From NCBI RefSeq assembly GCF_000143415.4, contig NW_003314280.1:1051938-1115937 (forward strand): a DNA stretch of 64,000 nucleotides. The letters run 5' to 3'. The notes below the pieces were generated by a model. It did not search any database, was not told where the DNA came from, and saw only the letters and a program-made list of their open reading frames with translations. Made by a program: the position numbers and the translations under genes. Positions 40,657-51,715 of the stretch are shown piece by piece. Source of the DNA: Selaginella moellendorffii. Its lineage: Eukaryota > Streptophyta > Lycopodiopsida > Selaginellales > Selaginellaceae. Positions within the stretch are counted from its first letter, which is position 1. Every line of letters starts with the position of its first letter.

Positions 40657-42959
40657 TCACGAAAAGAAAATATATAAGCATAGGATTGAACAGGGTAAAA
40701 AGACCACGAAAGCTGACACGTAGAGGGCGCTTCCCCAAAACCACATCAGCTCGACGAAGCTCCACAAACCGGCTGACTCTCTCGCCAGTATGGTTAAAAC
40801 TACAAGTAGAGGAAAGCACGTAAGAGCGGGCGCAAGCACCGCGTTTACGCGAGAAATGACTCCAGACTTGGGCTTCCAGAGCGCTCTCCAAGAAGAACTC
40901 AAAGGCTGAGCAGAAAGGCACATAGGAACCAAAAGCAATGCACCGGCCAGAGCTACGGAGAAGTTTACGGCGGAAAGGATTCCCAGAGCAATGCCGGTTA
41001 GACCCAGAGTTAAGGATTTTAGTGGCACGTACCAATCATCTGAAGCGTGTGCATCAGATCTAAGACAAAAAACCGGAGCAAGGCACAAGCCGGACAGGAG
41101 AATCCAAACAGCCAACCTTGTGGGAGCAGAAGAAAATAGATGGAAAAGAATGGCTGGACAGATCGCGTTCCCCAGGGACCATGTCTCAACGAGAATAGCA
41201 ACAAGGATTGCTTGAGTCCAGGAGCCAGGCGTAGCTTTGACACTAGTGCAGAGCGCTGCTGCCTGTATGGGAAAATTCGAGAGGAGGAGACCGAAGGGGA
41301 TAATGTAGGTACTGATGGACACGAATTTGTTGGGAGAGACCATGATGTATAGGAAAAGAGACTGATGGAACTTTTCAAGCAGGTTGTTTACTGATCGCAG
41401 AACACCTTCAATCAGCCTGCAAGCCACCGGGGACTTTACGATCCCGTTCAATGTAGTCAAATGAAAGCTTACCTTCCGAAGTTCGTCAAGAAGTCCATAT
41501 TATGCTCCAGATCTGTAGAGACCACTTCCAAAGTTACAGCATCGAGTTGGAAATCTCGAAAGGCTCCATGAGAACCTGTTGGAACTCCTAGCATCTGCAT
41601 AAAACACGTCAGTTCACATACTCGACACGGTAAATACGTACTTGGTTCCAGCAGGATCTCAAGAGAACAGAAACTCCATTCACGTAGTCCTCAGCTGTAG
41701 TGAAGCTCGCTTTAGCATGAGAAAGAAATGCCTTCCGAAGCTCAGCAGCTTTTCTCCCGACAACCTCAAAGACGTATCCAACACTTCTTAGCCACTGCCA
41801 ATCTTTGATCCTCGGCACACCCTCAAGCGTTAAATGGAACTGTTGCCGCCAGGAGACCAACAGGTTGACGACGCTGATCATATCCATGTTCGGCATCTGC
41901 CCGTTTGAGCCTTCAGCGTGGATTTCCAAAGAACTCACTTTAGTAGCACCAGCACCACGAGTAAACTCCAAGACAAACCCGGCTGTAATGCTTCCTGCTC
42001 GTTTGAAAAAAATGTCCCTGGAACTGTTACCATCCTGTGTATAGTGCATCCCCTCGAACGAAGAATCTGATACCAAAGGTTCATGGTACTCTTTCAACCA
42101 CGCAGCAACTGCCGTGTACTTCTCATACTTGCTGTCCGCGGCAACCCAAACGACGTCTTTTGCCAGCCAAAGAGTCCGACTTAGAAGATCTAGTAGCGAC
42201 AGAGATAAACCCATGGCGATGGCGTTCTCCGCCGTAAGATTCTCCAACTCGAAGGGTGTAACCAGCACAATGGCCTCGTTGCCGTCCCCTTGATGAGCTC
42301 TGAGTATCCCAACCGCATTGACACCAGGAGTTTGCTCGCGTCCATCGACCAGGCAGTGCTTCCTGGCCTCGTAAGTATATGACGTCGAGAGAAACCCGAG
42401 TATGGAGAAGGACCGGGTTGGAGGACAAAAACAATGAAAGTAGTAGTCGGCTCCAAGAGCATCCAAACGATCACCCAGCCACTTCCGAAAATCTCTGCAC
42501 GACCAAAGAAAAAGATTAAAGTTTTCATAGACTGTGAGAGAGCAATAGCACTGACTTTTGAGGATCAGTGCTGCTCGAGAGTAGCGTTTGGATCTCGCGA
42601 GCAAGATCGTGCGCCTTCAAGGTATCATAATGAGAGAATGTTGCTCGAGCCGAGCCTGGAATCACGAGATCGATCGGATAAAAATTGGAGAAGAAAAGTA
42701 TTCAAACCTGGCAACAGCGCATTCTCGTCGACATAGACAGACTTCGCGAGCACTGGCAGGAGCATCAGCGACACGATCCCCGCAACGCAGCACACAAAAC
42801 TGGCAGGGTATTCCAGGGAAGATTTTCACAGATGATTCACAACTAGAGATCGCCTCACCTGACGAGCGCAGCGTGGCGGACGATCAACACAGCAAGGCGC
42901 GCCAGCAATCGGCCTTTGAGAGGCGGCGCCTGCCGATCCTTCTCTCCATCAGCCCCCAT
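40657..42959 (-). CDS. GPAA1: GPI transamidase subunit GAA1/GPAA1
   Basis: Six exons join in frame to 675 residues: 42859-42959, 42708-42799, 42556-42655, 41642-42494, 41473-41594, 40657-41416. One membrane segment at about 30-50 is followed by the large lumenal domain with family signatures (VYVDENALLPGSA, TPGVNAVGILRA, VAADSKYEKYTAVAAWLKEY, MLGVPTGSHGAFRDFQLDAV, LIEGVIRSVNN-like LIEGVLRSVNNLLEKFHQS). Several membrane helices make up the C-terminal third. GAA1 sits in the ER membrane in the complex that attaches GPI anchors to proteins. Length is normal. Its ATG is only 46 bp from the ATG of the divergent DYW-PPR gene. Confidence 0.94.
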
Positions 42960-43005
42960 TCTCTTCTCAAGAACCCTAAAATATTTTTCCTTCCTGGGGA
43001 AATGT
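42960..43005. promoter_or_regulatory. 46-bp divergent start region of GAA1 and DYW-PPR
   Basis: The two start codons point away from each other across 46 bp containing GAACCCTAAAATATTTTT, a telo-box-like motif plus AT run. Leaders and core promoters must extend into the opposite gene's transcribed or coding part. Confidence 0.6.
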
Positions 43006-46000
43006 ATGAGCAAGTCTCTTCTCGTCGCGATTGGAAGCTGGAGGTATCCGATCGAGCAATGCACCAGGATCGCTCCCGGCGCTCCCGTGATCCTGGCGGC
43101 ACTCAAGGCCTGTAGCGCTGTGAGGGATTTGGAGGCGGGCGCCAGGATCCACGCCTCGTTCTTGGAATCGAGTGGAAGCGGCGCTATCGCCAACAGCAAT
43201 GTGGAGAACAGTGTGATCCACATGTACGCAAAGTGTGGGAGCTTGCGCGATGCACGATCGGTCTTCGATTCCATCTCTCACCTCTCGGTGGTATCATGGA
43301 ACGCTTTAATCTTTGGCTACGCAGAGAATGGAGGGCCGCGCGAGGCGCTGGAGCTCTTCCAGCGGATGCAAGACGATGGATTCTCGCCAAATCCTCTCAC
43401 TTTCGTGGCAGCGCTCAAGGCCTGCGTGAGCTGCGCCGATGGAGAGGAGGCCCAGAGATTGGAGTGGCTGGAAAGAGGGAGAAGAATTCATAGCCAGGCT
43501 CTAGCAGCTCTAGCAAGAGGTGAAGAGCTCGGCTTGACGCTGGCAAACACGCTAGTTCACATGTACGCTAAGTGTGGCAGCGTTTTGGAAGCTCGGGAAG
43601 TTTTCGACAAGATGGTGGAGCGCGATGCCGTGAGTTGGAACGCTCTCATGTTTGGATACGTGGAGGTTGGCCAGAGCGAGCAAGCGCTAGAGCTCTTCCG
43701 GCGGATCCACAAAGAACTTCTCCAAGGCAAGCCGAATGCTCTCACTTACGTTGCCGCGCTCAAAGCTTGTGCTACCTGTGCAGAGGAGATCCAAGACGAG
43801 GAGAATGGTCGAGTAGAGCGAGCACAGTGGCTGGAAAAGGGAAGAGCGCTCCACTCTCGAGCTGTGGAGAGCGGGCATGAATCGGATTTGAAGGTGGCAA
43901 GCACTCTGGTGGACATGTACGCGAAGTGTGGGAGCTTGGAGGATGCCTGCCGGGTTTTCCAGCGGATGAAGAGCCACGACGTTGTCTCGTGGAATGCGAT
44001 CATCATGAGCTATGCTCAAAGCGATCGAGGTGAGACTGCTCTGAGGCTCTTCTCTCAGATGTTGGAGGCTGGTTTCACGCCTAACGCGCGGACTTTTGTG
44101 GCTGCTTTGCAGGCCTGTGGCGAGCTAGCGGATAAAGAAGGGCGGTGTGTCGAAGGCAAAGCTGCGAAGGCATGGTGCCTGGAGAGAGGTATGGAGATAC
44201 ATTCCCAGGTGGTGAGCAGTGGCCAAACTTGCGACATTATCCTCGCCAACAAGCTGGCGGACATGTACGCAAAGTGTGGAAGCTTGCAAGACGCGTACCG
44301 GGTTTTTGAGAGGATGCCTCTTCACGATGTGGTCTCATACAACGTTATGCTGTTCGGCTACGCGGATGTGAATGAGGGAGACTTGGCACTGGAACTATAC
44401 GATCGGCTGCAAGAGAAAGGTGTTGCTCCCAACTCTCAGACTTACGTTGCTGCTTTGAAGGCCTGTGCAAGCTGTGCAGTGAAAGAAGAAGGACGACAGG
44501 TAGATGGGAAACTTGTCAAAGTGAGGAACTTGGAAAGAGGAGCTGCGATTCACTCCGAAGCGAAAATCTCCGGTTTTGAAGCTGACATCAAAGTGGCAAG
44601 CACTCTGGTGGACATGTACGCCAAGTGTGGATGCGTGGAGAGAGCTTCACAGGTCTTTGACGGGATGAAGATCCGGGATGTGGTTTCCTGGAACTCCATC
44701 ATTCTGGGATACACGCAGTGCGGTGAAGGAGAGTTAGCTCTTCTCCTTTTTGTTCGGATGCAAGAAGATGGTGTGACTCCGGACGGACTAGCTTTCGTTG
44801 CAGCACTGAAAGCGTGCTCCTGCATGGCCGGGAAAGAAGAAGGAAGTAGAAGACCAGAAGACGGGAAGATTATCAAAGCTAGATGCCTGGAGTTTGGGAA
44901 ACTGATCTACAGTGAAGCTGCGACTAGCGGCTATGGACCCGACAGCAAAGTTACTAACACAATGCTAGATACGTTGGCAAAGTGTGGTAGCATGACCGAC
45001 TCTCAGAGGCTCTTCGAGAAGATCGTAGAACGAGACGTGGTCTCGTGGAACGCTATGATTCTCGGCTATGCTCAGTGTGGAGAACCCGAGCTCGGTGTGC
45101 TCTACTTCAGACGCTTGCTAGAGGAAGGTCTGGCTCCAAACGAGGTGACTCTGGTGGTGGTTCTGAAGGCTTGTGGAAGTATCGGGGGTCTGAAAGTTGG
45201 GAAAATGATTTACGACGAGTTTATCCTGGCCGGACTGGTTCAAGAGTGTGGAGCAATCGCAGGCTCTCTGATCGGTTTCTACGGTAAATGCGGTAGCATG
45301 GTGGACGCTCAAGAGGTATTTGATTCACTTCCTTACAAGCAGCTAGTGACTTGGAACGCACTTCTAGCAGGATATGCACACCAAGGAGATAGCCAACGAG
45401 TCTTTGAGCTATTCGAGAGCATGCAAAGTGGAAACGATCGAGTGGACATCGATGGCATCACTTTCCTCAGCCTTCTCAACGTGTGCAGCCACGCGGGCCT
45501 CGTTTCCAAGGGGAAGGAGCTCTTCGAACTTATGGCCTCGCCGAGCTACCACATCAAGCCGAGGATCGAGCACTACGCTTGCATTGTGGATCTCTTTGGC
45601 CGAGCCAATCACCTGGCCGAGGCAGTGGCCGTGCTCAAAACGATGCCTTACAGGCCGAGCCCCGCGATCTGGAGAACAGTCCTGGGAGCTTGCAGAAAGT
45701 GGAAGAACGTCGAGCTCGCCAAGCTCGCCTTCGAGGAGATCCAGAGACTGGACAGGAAAGACGGCTCGGCGTACGTGCTCATGGCCAACACTTACGCCGC
45801 CGCGGGAATGTGGGACGAGAGCCTGAAGCTCCACTCGTCGAGCAGGATCCAGGGAGCCGTGAGGAAGGCCGGGCAGAGCTGGTGGAGCGACGGGGCCGGG
45901 AAGCTCCACTGCTTCCTGGCGGGGGACTCGAGCCACCCGCAGAACGCAGCGATCCAGGCCAGGCTCAAGAGCTTGACGATGGCGATGAAGACCGCCGGAT

Positions 46001-46281
46001 ACGTCCCCGGGCTGGAGAGCTCGCTGCTCCACAACGTCCCGGACGATGCCAAGGAGTCGGCGCTGTGCGGCCACAGCGAGCGGCTGGCGATCTGCTGCGC
46101 GCTCGTCAACTCGACCCCGGGGACGCCGATCCGCATCGTCAAGAGCCTCCGGGTGTGTGACGATTGCCACAAAGCCACTGCGATCATCTCCAGGGTGGAA
46201 GGGCGCGAGATCATCTGCCGGGACATGAGCCGCTTCCACGTCTTCCGGGACGGGAGGTGCTCTTGCGGAGATTTCTGGTGA
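43006..46281 (+). CDS. DYW-type PPR protein
   Basis: Intronless, 1,091 residues from ATG 43,006; the frame is open further upstream but has no other ATG. Roughly ten PLS repeat blocks carry the NTLVHMYAKCGS and DVVSWNALIFGYAENG cores. The E region follows (IEHYACIVDLFGRANHLAEA), then a full DYW deaminase domain. The PG-box-like VRKAGQSWW leads in, HSE gives the zinc/catalytic HxE, CDDCH gives CxxCH, and the protein ends CSCGDFW, a DFW variant. DYW proteins carry out C-to-U editing in plastids or mitochondria. In lycophytes this class is hugely expanded in step with heavy organelle editing. Linkers between repeats are unusually long, as in the 28,808 gene, suggesting a shared local ancestor. 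Confidence 0.92.
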   Translation: MSKSLLVAIGSWRYPIEQCTRIAPGAPVILAALKACSAVRDLEAGARIHASFLESSGSGAIANSNVENSVIHMYAKCGSLRDARSVFDSISHLSVVSWNALIFGYAENGGPREALELFQRMQDDGFSPNPLTFVAALKACVSCADGEEAQRLEWLERGRRIHSQALAALARGEELGLTLANTLVHMYAKCGSVLEAREVFDKMVERDAVSWNALMFGYVEVGQSEQALELFRRIHKELLQGKPNALTYVAALKACATCAEEIQDEENGRVERAQWLEKGRALHSRAVESGHESDLKVASTLVDMYAKCGSLEDACRVFQRMKSHDVVSWNAIIMSYAQSDRGETALRLFSQMLEAGFTPNARTFVAALQACGELADKEGRCVEGKAAKAWCLERGMEIHSQVVSSGQTCDIILANKLADMYAKCGSLQDAYRVFERMPLHDVVSYNVMLFGYADVNEGDLALELYDRLQEKGVAPNSQTYVAALKACASCAVKEEGRQVDGKLVKVRNLERGAAIHSEAKISGFEADIKVASTLVDMYAKCGCVERASQVFDGMKIRDVVSWNSIILGYTQCGEGELALLLFVRMQEDGVTPDGLAFVAALKACSCMAGKEEGSRRPEDGKIIKARCLEFGKLIYSEAATSGYGPDSKVTNTMLDTLAKCGSMTDSQRLFEKIVERDVVSWNAMILGYAQCGEPELGVLYFRRLLEEGLAPNEVTLVVVLKACGSIGGLKVGKMIYDEFILAGLVQECGAIAGSLIGFYGKCGSMVDAQEVFDSLPYKQLVTWNALLAGYAHQGDSQRVFELFESMQSGNDRVDIDGITFLSLLNVCSHAGLVSKGKELFELMASPSYHIKPRIEHYACIVDLFGRANHLAEAVAVLKTMPYRPSPAIWRTVLGACRKWKNVELAKLAFEEIQRLDRKDGSAYVLMANTYAAAGMWDESLKLHSSSRIQGAVRKAGQSWWSDGAGKLHCFLAGDSSHPQNAAIQARLKSLTMAMKTAGYVPGLESSLLHNVPDDAKESALCGHSERLAICCALVNSTPGTPIRIVKSLRVCDDCHKATAIISRVEGREIICRDMSRFHVFRDGRCSCGDFW

Positions 46282-46296
46282 ATCTTAGTCCATGCG

Positions 46297-46376
46297 TTGA
46301 CTAATCAGTCAACATTGATGACTAAACAGTCCGTAAATATTTTAGTCAATAGTCTTTGACTAGGAGTGTTAGTCAA
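46297..46376 (+). promoter_or_regulatory. W-box cluster (five TTGACT)
   Basis: TTGACT occurs five times in 80 bp on either strand: 46,297-46,302, 46,307-46,312 (reverse), 46,344-46,349 (reverse), 46,356-46,361 and 46,371-46,376 (reverse). TTGACY is the core of the WRKY-binding W-box. The cluster lies 220-300 bp before the hydrolase ATG and directly after the PPR stop, so it most likely controls the hydrolase in stress or defence. Confidence 0.6.
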
Positions 46377-46593
46377 CGCTTTAAACTGTATGACAAGGCG
46401 TCAACCCAAGTCAGCGACCACGAACTTCGTTCTTTAGTGCGCCGCTACGGAGATTTATTCTTCCTGCGTGACTTCAAACCGGGGCAGTAAATTTCGGCAC
46501 GAACTTTTTTCCAGACACCGGTGCGAAGTTATATTGCCGTGTCGCGAGAAGAACGAGCGGCTAAAGCATTGTGGAGCAACGAAAGCGACGAGC

Positions 46594-47628
46594 ATGAAGA
46601 AGAAGAAGAGAAGAATGCCGGCGGTGGCGGTGAAGAGCGAGGCCGTGTTCCAGAGCCGGCGCGGGATCCAGCTCTCCACTTGCAGCTGGACGCCATCCTC
46701 GGCAGCAGCCACCAAAGCTCTCGTCTTCCTGTGCCACGGCTATGGCATGGAGTGCAGCGTCTTCATGAGCAAGGCCGGGGAGAAGCTCGCGGCCGCCGGC
46801 TACTGCGTCTTCGGCATCGACTACGAAGGCCACGGCAAGAGCGACGGGATGCGCTGCTACATCCGCCGCTTCGACGACATCGTGGACGACTGCCACGACT
46901 TCTTCCACTCGGTTCGCTCGCGGCCCGAGTTCGCTGGCAAGCCGGCCTTCCTCTACGGTGAGTCCATGGGAGGCGCGGTGGCGCTGCTGCTGGAGCGGCG
47001 GAGCGGCGGCGGCGGCGGCTCCCAGAGCCCGGGAGATTCCTCCAACTGCTGGAGCGGTGCCATTCTCGTTGCGCCGATGTGTAAGATCTCCGAGAACATG
47101 CTCCCGACACCGTGGCTGCGGTGGCTGCTCATCAAGCTCTCCGCTCTCATCCCGACTTGGAAGGTGGTTCCCATCAAGGACGTGATCGAGCAGTCGTTCA
47201 AGGACGAGCGCAAGCGCCGGGCCATCCGGAGTAACCCGTATATATACACCGATAGAATGATCCTCAAGACCGCCGTGGAGCTGCTGCTGACGAGCCTGTC
47301 GCTGGAGAAGCTGCTCGGCCAGGTGAAGATGCCTTTCATTGTGTTGCATGGCGAGGATGATCGCGTCACGGACCCGGCCATCAGCAAGGAGCTCTACGCC
47401 GCGGCCAGCAGCTCGGACAAGACCATCCGGATCTACTCGGGGATGTGGCACGGCCTCACCACCGGCGAGCCCGACCATAACGTCGACTTGGTGTTCCAGG
47501 ACATCACTGAGTGGCTTGACAAGAGGTGCGCGGTGGCGGACTACTCTTTGGCCTCGTTGGATGGGCTCAAGAAGCTGCAGCACGATCCTCTCTTTTGCAA
47601 AGGGATGGATCTAGATGCTCGCTCTTAG
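46594..47628 (+). CDS. monoacylglycerol lipase-like alpha/beta hydrolase
   Basis: Single exon, 344 residues from the first in-frame ATG (MKKKKRRMPAVAV). The oxyanion-hole segment FLCHGYGMECS is at about 47-57. The nucleophile elbow GESMGG is near residue 125. The acid Asp is in LHGEDDRVTDP and the catalytic His in GMWHGLTTGEP. Order and length match the plant MAGL family (monoglyceride lipases, which includes caffeoyl-shikimate esterase). Substrate could be monoacylglycerol, a lysophospholipid or a shikimate ester; sequence alone does not decide. A Gly run after the elbow (GGGGGS) is a local insertion. GC-rich codon use is higher than in its neighbours. The W-box cluster suggests inducible expression. 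Confidence 0.9.
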   Translation: MKKKKRRMPAVAVKSEAVFQSRRGIQLSTCSWTPSSAAATKALVFLCHGYGMECSVFMSKAGEKLAAAGYCVFGIDYEGHGKSDGMRCYIRRFDDIVDDCHDFFHSVRSRPEFAGKPAFLYGESMGGAVALLLERRSGGGGGSQSPGDSSNCWSGAILVAPMCKISENMLPTPWLRWLLIKLSALIPTWKVVPIKDVIEQSFKDERKRRAIRSNPYIYTDRMILKTAVELLLTSLSLEKLLGQVKMPFIVLHGEDDRVTDPAISKELYAAASSSDKTIRIYSGMWHGLTTGEPDHNVDLVFQDITEWLDKRCAVADYSLASLDGLKKLQHDPLFCKGMDLDARS

Positions 47629-47884
47629 TTGTTTTACCATTTCAAAATTCAATGCCGGCAGCTCTGCAAAAGTATGGAGTTTTTCTATTAAAGCCTGGAA
47701 GAATGCGATAAAAGCTCACCTGGGTGTACAGTGCGCTAAAGTGGAGCCAGAGGCCAGCGAGAACTGTGGCTTTATCGTTTTCTATTTCCAAGGCCGAGGC
47801 GAGGCGTCGCAGTCTCACCAAAGCGGGGGGTGAGTAAAGCTCAACTTGACAAAGAAAAAATATTGTTTTTTTAGCATGAAAGGC

Positions 47885-50711
47885 TTACTCTACCAGAACT
47901 TGGCGCATCTTACACACGAGACGAACAGTTGGACCATCCAAGTCTGGGCCAACGCCTTTGGTAAATTCTGCGAGCTGCTCGCGGGTTGCACCTACACATT
48001 GCTGGAATGTGGACAACACAGCAGGGACGTTCATAGACAGAGCTGTCAGGACATTGCAGAGATAGTCGATGTCCGCAGATAACTGTTGAGCTCCTCGCTC
48101 GTTCAGATTGCGAATACCACGGATCTGGTCCACGTACAGAGCAGTCGCTCCCTCAGCCACCTGAAACATCCATTTTGAGAAAACGTTCCATGGAATTTTC
48201 AGAGCCGACAAACCTTGAACATCCACTCTGTCGCAAAGTATTGGCCTTCTTCATTGATGTCGTCCGATGTATCAGAGGTTGTCATCGATGAAGTTAATGG
48301 TTCTAGCTGCTGCGGGAGCGTGAGAAGGTACTCTCCGATGCTAGTCACGTAAGGCAGCGGATACGCGCTGAAAGATGGCAAGGCGTACGGGTTGTCTTCC
48401 TGCGGAGCACTCCACACAGGCATACTGGCCACGTCGGCCAGCCTTACTCGCACCTTAGAAATGAGAACTTCGTAGACGAGCTCATTCGCCGCGTCAACAA
48501 AAGCTCCAACTCTCTGGGATGCATGAGCAAGAGCATGGAAACGAGGGTCGGTCGCCTGTAAATGAAATCACACAAAAATTCATATGTTTCTACGTGAATG
48601 AGGACTAGAAAAGAGATTTACCTGTTCCACGAGTGATGCAAGCTTTCGTGCTTTATCTGGCGCATCCAATAATCTCAGGCCGGCTATATCCAGCAACGCA
48701 TTGGCACCGTCTTCTCTACTTCCAGGCAACTGATTCTTAAGCCTTGAAAGTGTTCCACGTAAGCTTGCCTCGAAGACAGATAGTCGACCACTGAGACTTT
48801 CCGCAACGGTCAATAGCTGCAGCACTCCTTGAACTATCACCCATTCTTCTTCTTCGGGAATCATGTCCTGATTTCCTTTGCCCTTGTTAATGCTTCCGTC
48901 AAGAGAATCCTTTTTTGTAGAGTCGAAAACCTGTGAAACCCCACAGACCGGTCGCAACGACTTGAGAACTTCATGCAAGCTGGAAGTGTACTGGATCATA
49001 GTTTCATCTAACGCGCGAAGGAGCGCCTCAACCTCAGAACCCCCAGTGAAGTTGAAACATCGCTCAACCGCACTCTCGAAAAAGGTGATGAGCTCTGGAA
49101 CTGAAGATTCCATTCGTTGCACTGTCTCGCTAAGTTCCACTCCACGAGAGCCAACAGATCGCTGAACAGCACCTTTCAAGTCCAGAGAACTAAGATTTGA
49201 GGATAGCTGCACCCGTTCCAACTCTCCATACCTGTAAGACACGTTATGCACTGACAATGGTGAAGAGTTGGCGTACCTTTGCTTGTAACCTTCATAAGGA
49301 GAATATACAGCTTTCAAAACTCGCATCATCTCTTGATGGTCGGCAGCTGAGAACAGCCGCTCTACATTCTTTGCAAATGAAGATGTGATATTATGAAGCA
49401 TCAAAATGATGTTTAAAGGCGGCCTTTGTAATGTTTGCGCTGCAACGAAGACCAGCTTTCAGCTCTCTAAGATAAAAGTACAAAAAATACAGCAATGTAA
49501 ACCTGGTGTGATGCTGGCCTCGATACGAGCAGTAAAGCTGGTCTGTATAGAGGACATAGTATCTATCAACAATTTCGAGATTAAACGGCTGTAGTCCTCC
49601 GAAAAGCAAGTCATACACCTGTAACAATCCATCATGAGATCCCACTATCAAAAAAGGAAGCACTGCCAAACCATTTCAATTCCTGCTCTAACGTAAGCAG
49701 AACTTGATCGTAAAAAGTAGGAAGCCACTCTATAAAAGGCTTGCCACTTCCGACACCGTCAGTTGAACTCTCGTATTCGTCCCAGAGTCGACGCAATGGC
49801 TTCAATCGAACCTTACTGTACTGCTGTTCTAGCGAATTGTAGCGCCCGATAGTTAGCAGTATAGCTCGGAAAGCTTGAACCGATTCCACCTGATAAGACA
49901 TATCCATTGAGGAAAGACAAAACTTTAAAAGGAAAGAACACAAGACCTTGCGTTGAGTAAGAGCATCAGTAAGACGCGTTTGAACCATCCCATCCAGCCG
50001 ATTTTCCAGCGCTTCAAGCTCACGCTTTACACTTGCGAATTCCGGAACCTGCGCGTGGAGTTTTAATCTCGAAACTCCGGAAGAACAGCTTTACCTCGCC
50101 AACAACAGCCAAGCATCGACGCATGTTTGCGAGTGTTCCTGCTGCCTCATCCAAATTCCCACTCGCAAAGACAGTCTCGACACTCGCACAGAGTTGAGCC
50201 AGGCCTGCGGCATCCTGTCTACAAAGACCAAGTCACAAAAAAACGTAAACAACACCAATGGCACCTTCAAAGTTTTGTGAGCAGCCTCCATTCTCTGCTT
50301 GACAAGATCCACTCGAGAGAGCGCAGCCACGGATCCAGCCGATAGGCCCTCTGCCTTCGCAATTTCCGACAAAAATCCATCAAAAAACAGGGCCCGGATC
50401 TGAGCAAGGAAAGCAAGAAAACTTCGTACCGTTCGGAGCTTGAGGAGCATTCCCGACACGGTGGATCTGAGCGAGAGAGCGTCATCGTGGAGCCGCGACA
50501 CGTCCCTGAGAGCCCTAGGTATGCGCAGCAGCGCTGCCGTGCTCTGATCCTCCAATGCGGCGGCAATATCCTCCGACGCCAGCTGCAGCTTCATCTCGAG
50601 ATCGCTCAGCTGCCGCTCCGCGTCCTCGTCGGGGTGCCGCGCCCTGCAAGCAGCGTTCACCCACGCCTTCGGATCGAAGCCTTCCTGGCCGAAGGCCGCC
50701 ATGTCCACCAT
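47885..50711 (-). CDS. COG7: conserved oligomeric Golgi complex subunit 7
   Basis: Ten exons join in frame to 772 residues: 50430-50711, 50265-50354, 50095-50214, 49947-50048, 49672-49889, 49503-49618, 49277-49439, 48622-49231, 48214-48555, 47885-48160. The N-terminus (FDPKAWVNAACRARHPDEDA) and later blocks (VDLVKQRMEAAHKTLK, YSKVRLKPLRRLW, GVELSETVQRMESSVPELI, TSIGEYLLTLPQQLEPL) match plant COG7. Mostly helical, no membrane segment. COG7 is part of lobe B of the tether that captures retrograde vesicles at the Golgi. The start is the upstream of two in-frame ATGs (MVDMAAFGQEG). Some introns have alternative AGs, but only one join keeps phase in each case. Confidence 0.94.
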
Positions 50712-50843
50712 CTCCGCCAAGAACCCTAAACAAATATTCGCAGATTCGGGCAAATTCGCATCAAAGGGTAAAAATGTTTTGCCCTATAGTGGCAATTTAT
50801 TTCAAGAACGGCGAAAAAGAATCATAGAATCGTACAAATTTCT

Positions 50844-51038
50844 TCACAGATGGAGCGTTCTGGCGATGAACATCGACGCGAGGCCAGACGCTGCGATCCA
50901 AATTAGACTTGGGGCGAAAGCCATGGCACCGGAATCTGGGGGCGGTGCTGGAGCATCGGCGGATTGAGCCATCGCCATTCCAATCGCCTGCACGACCAGA
51001 AGGGCTGGAACGACGATCAAGGACGAGCGAAAAGCCAT
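50844..51038 (-). CDS. arabinogalactan (AG) peptide, GPI-type
   Basis: 64 residues in one exon. A signal peptide (MAFRSSLIVVPALLVVQAIG, ending near AMA) leads to a tiny mature part, QSADAPAPPPDSG, with Ala-Pro repeats for hydroxyproline-linked glycans. A C-terminal hydrophobic tail typical of a GPI-attachment signal follows. Mature AG-peptides are about 10-15 residues on the outer face of the plasma membrane. The start was chosen at the ATG giving a clean signal peptide; the frame is open further upstream, but that part looks like leader. A TATA box lies at 51,171-51,176. Confidence 0.85.
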   Translation of the reverse strand: MAFRSSLIVVPALLVVQAIGMAMAQSADAPAPPPDSGAMAFAPSLIWIAASGLASMFIARTLHL

Positions 51039-51170
51039 GACGATTTCCTGATGATCTCTAGCAGAATCCCAGCTCAAACCAAAAGGGGCAAATTCGAAGC
51101 GAAGAGAAGAAGACTCAGGTAAGAGCGATTGGGAGCGATTGATGGGCAATTGAGGGGCGATTACAGGGAT

Positions 51171-51176
51171 TTATAC
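51171..51176 (-). promoter_or_regulatory. TATA box of AG-peptide gene
   Basis: TATAAA on the minus strand, about 130 bp before the ATG at 51,038, in the compact stretch between AG-peptide and HKT. Confidence 0.5.
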
Positions 51177-51715
51177 ATCCGCGCTTCGTGCCTGCAAAGC
51201 CAAGCACGAAAGCGACATGAAACAACGCCGGCTTGAAAGATTCAAAGGGGAGAACGCGTAAACGTTTCACGCTTACGCCATCGTAGTGCTCTCTCGCGCG
51301 GCCGATCCGATTGATCGATTCTTTAGTGCGAATTGTTCCAAAAGTTTGGCACTCCGTAAGTGTCACTCACTCACGATTCCTCAGGAATTCTAAGAAACAA
51401 AGAAAAAACAAGTCCGCGCGACTCGGAAGCGGGACAACCGTAGTACTAGCATTGGCGTACAATCTTGAAAGGATCAGATTCTTCTTCCGCGGGTTATTTT
51501 AAATTTTTAAATTCGAATTCGAATGCTTTAAAAAGATCCCAAGGGGCGGGAAAAGGTCGGGCGGATTAGGTCTAGCTTTAGGGCTAAATGTTGGGCGGAT
51601 CTTGGCGTAAGCACTCCGAGAAGTGCTGTTGTCTCAGCTCGAGATGGAGGTCGCAATGGCAATGGCTTCACTTGCCAGGATGATTTGAGCACAATCGGAA
51701 GAATTAATTTTTGGA

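Noticed and set aside
45409-46239. Long opposite-strand frames inside the DYW-PPR gene
   Set aside because: Shadow of a GC-rich coding sequence; no motif of their own.
46561-47583. 340-codon minus frame opposite the lipase
   Set aside because: High-GC shadow of a clear alpha/beta hydrolase with a complete catalytic triad.
40657-51038. GAA1, COG7 and the GPI-type AG-peptide as a functional gene cluster
   Set aside because: They share the secretory route, but they are separated by unrelated genes and both strands are used; plant genomes rarely cluster such genes, so coincidence is the simpler reading.
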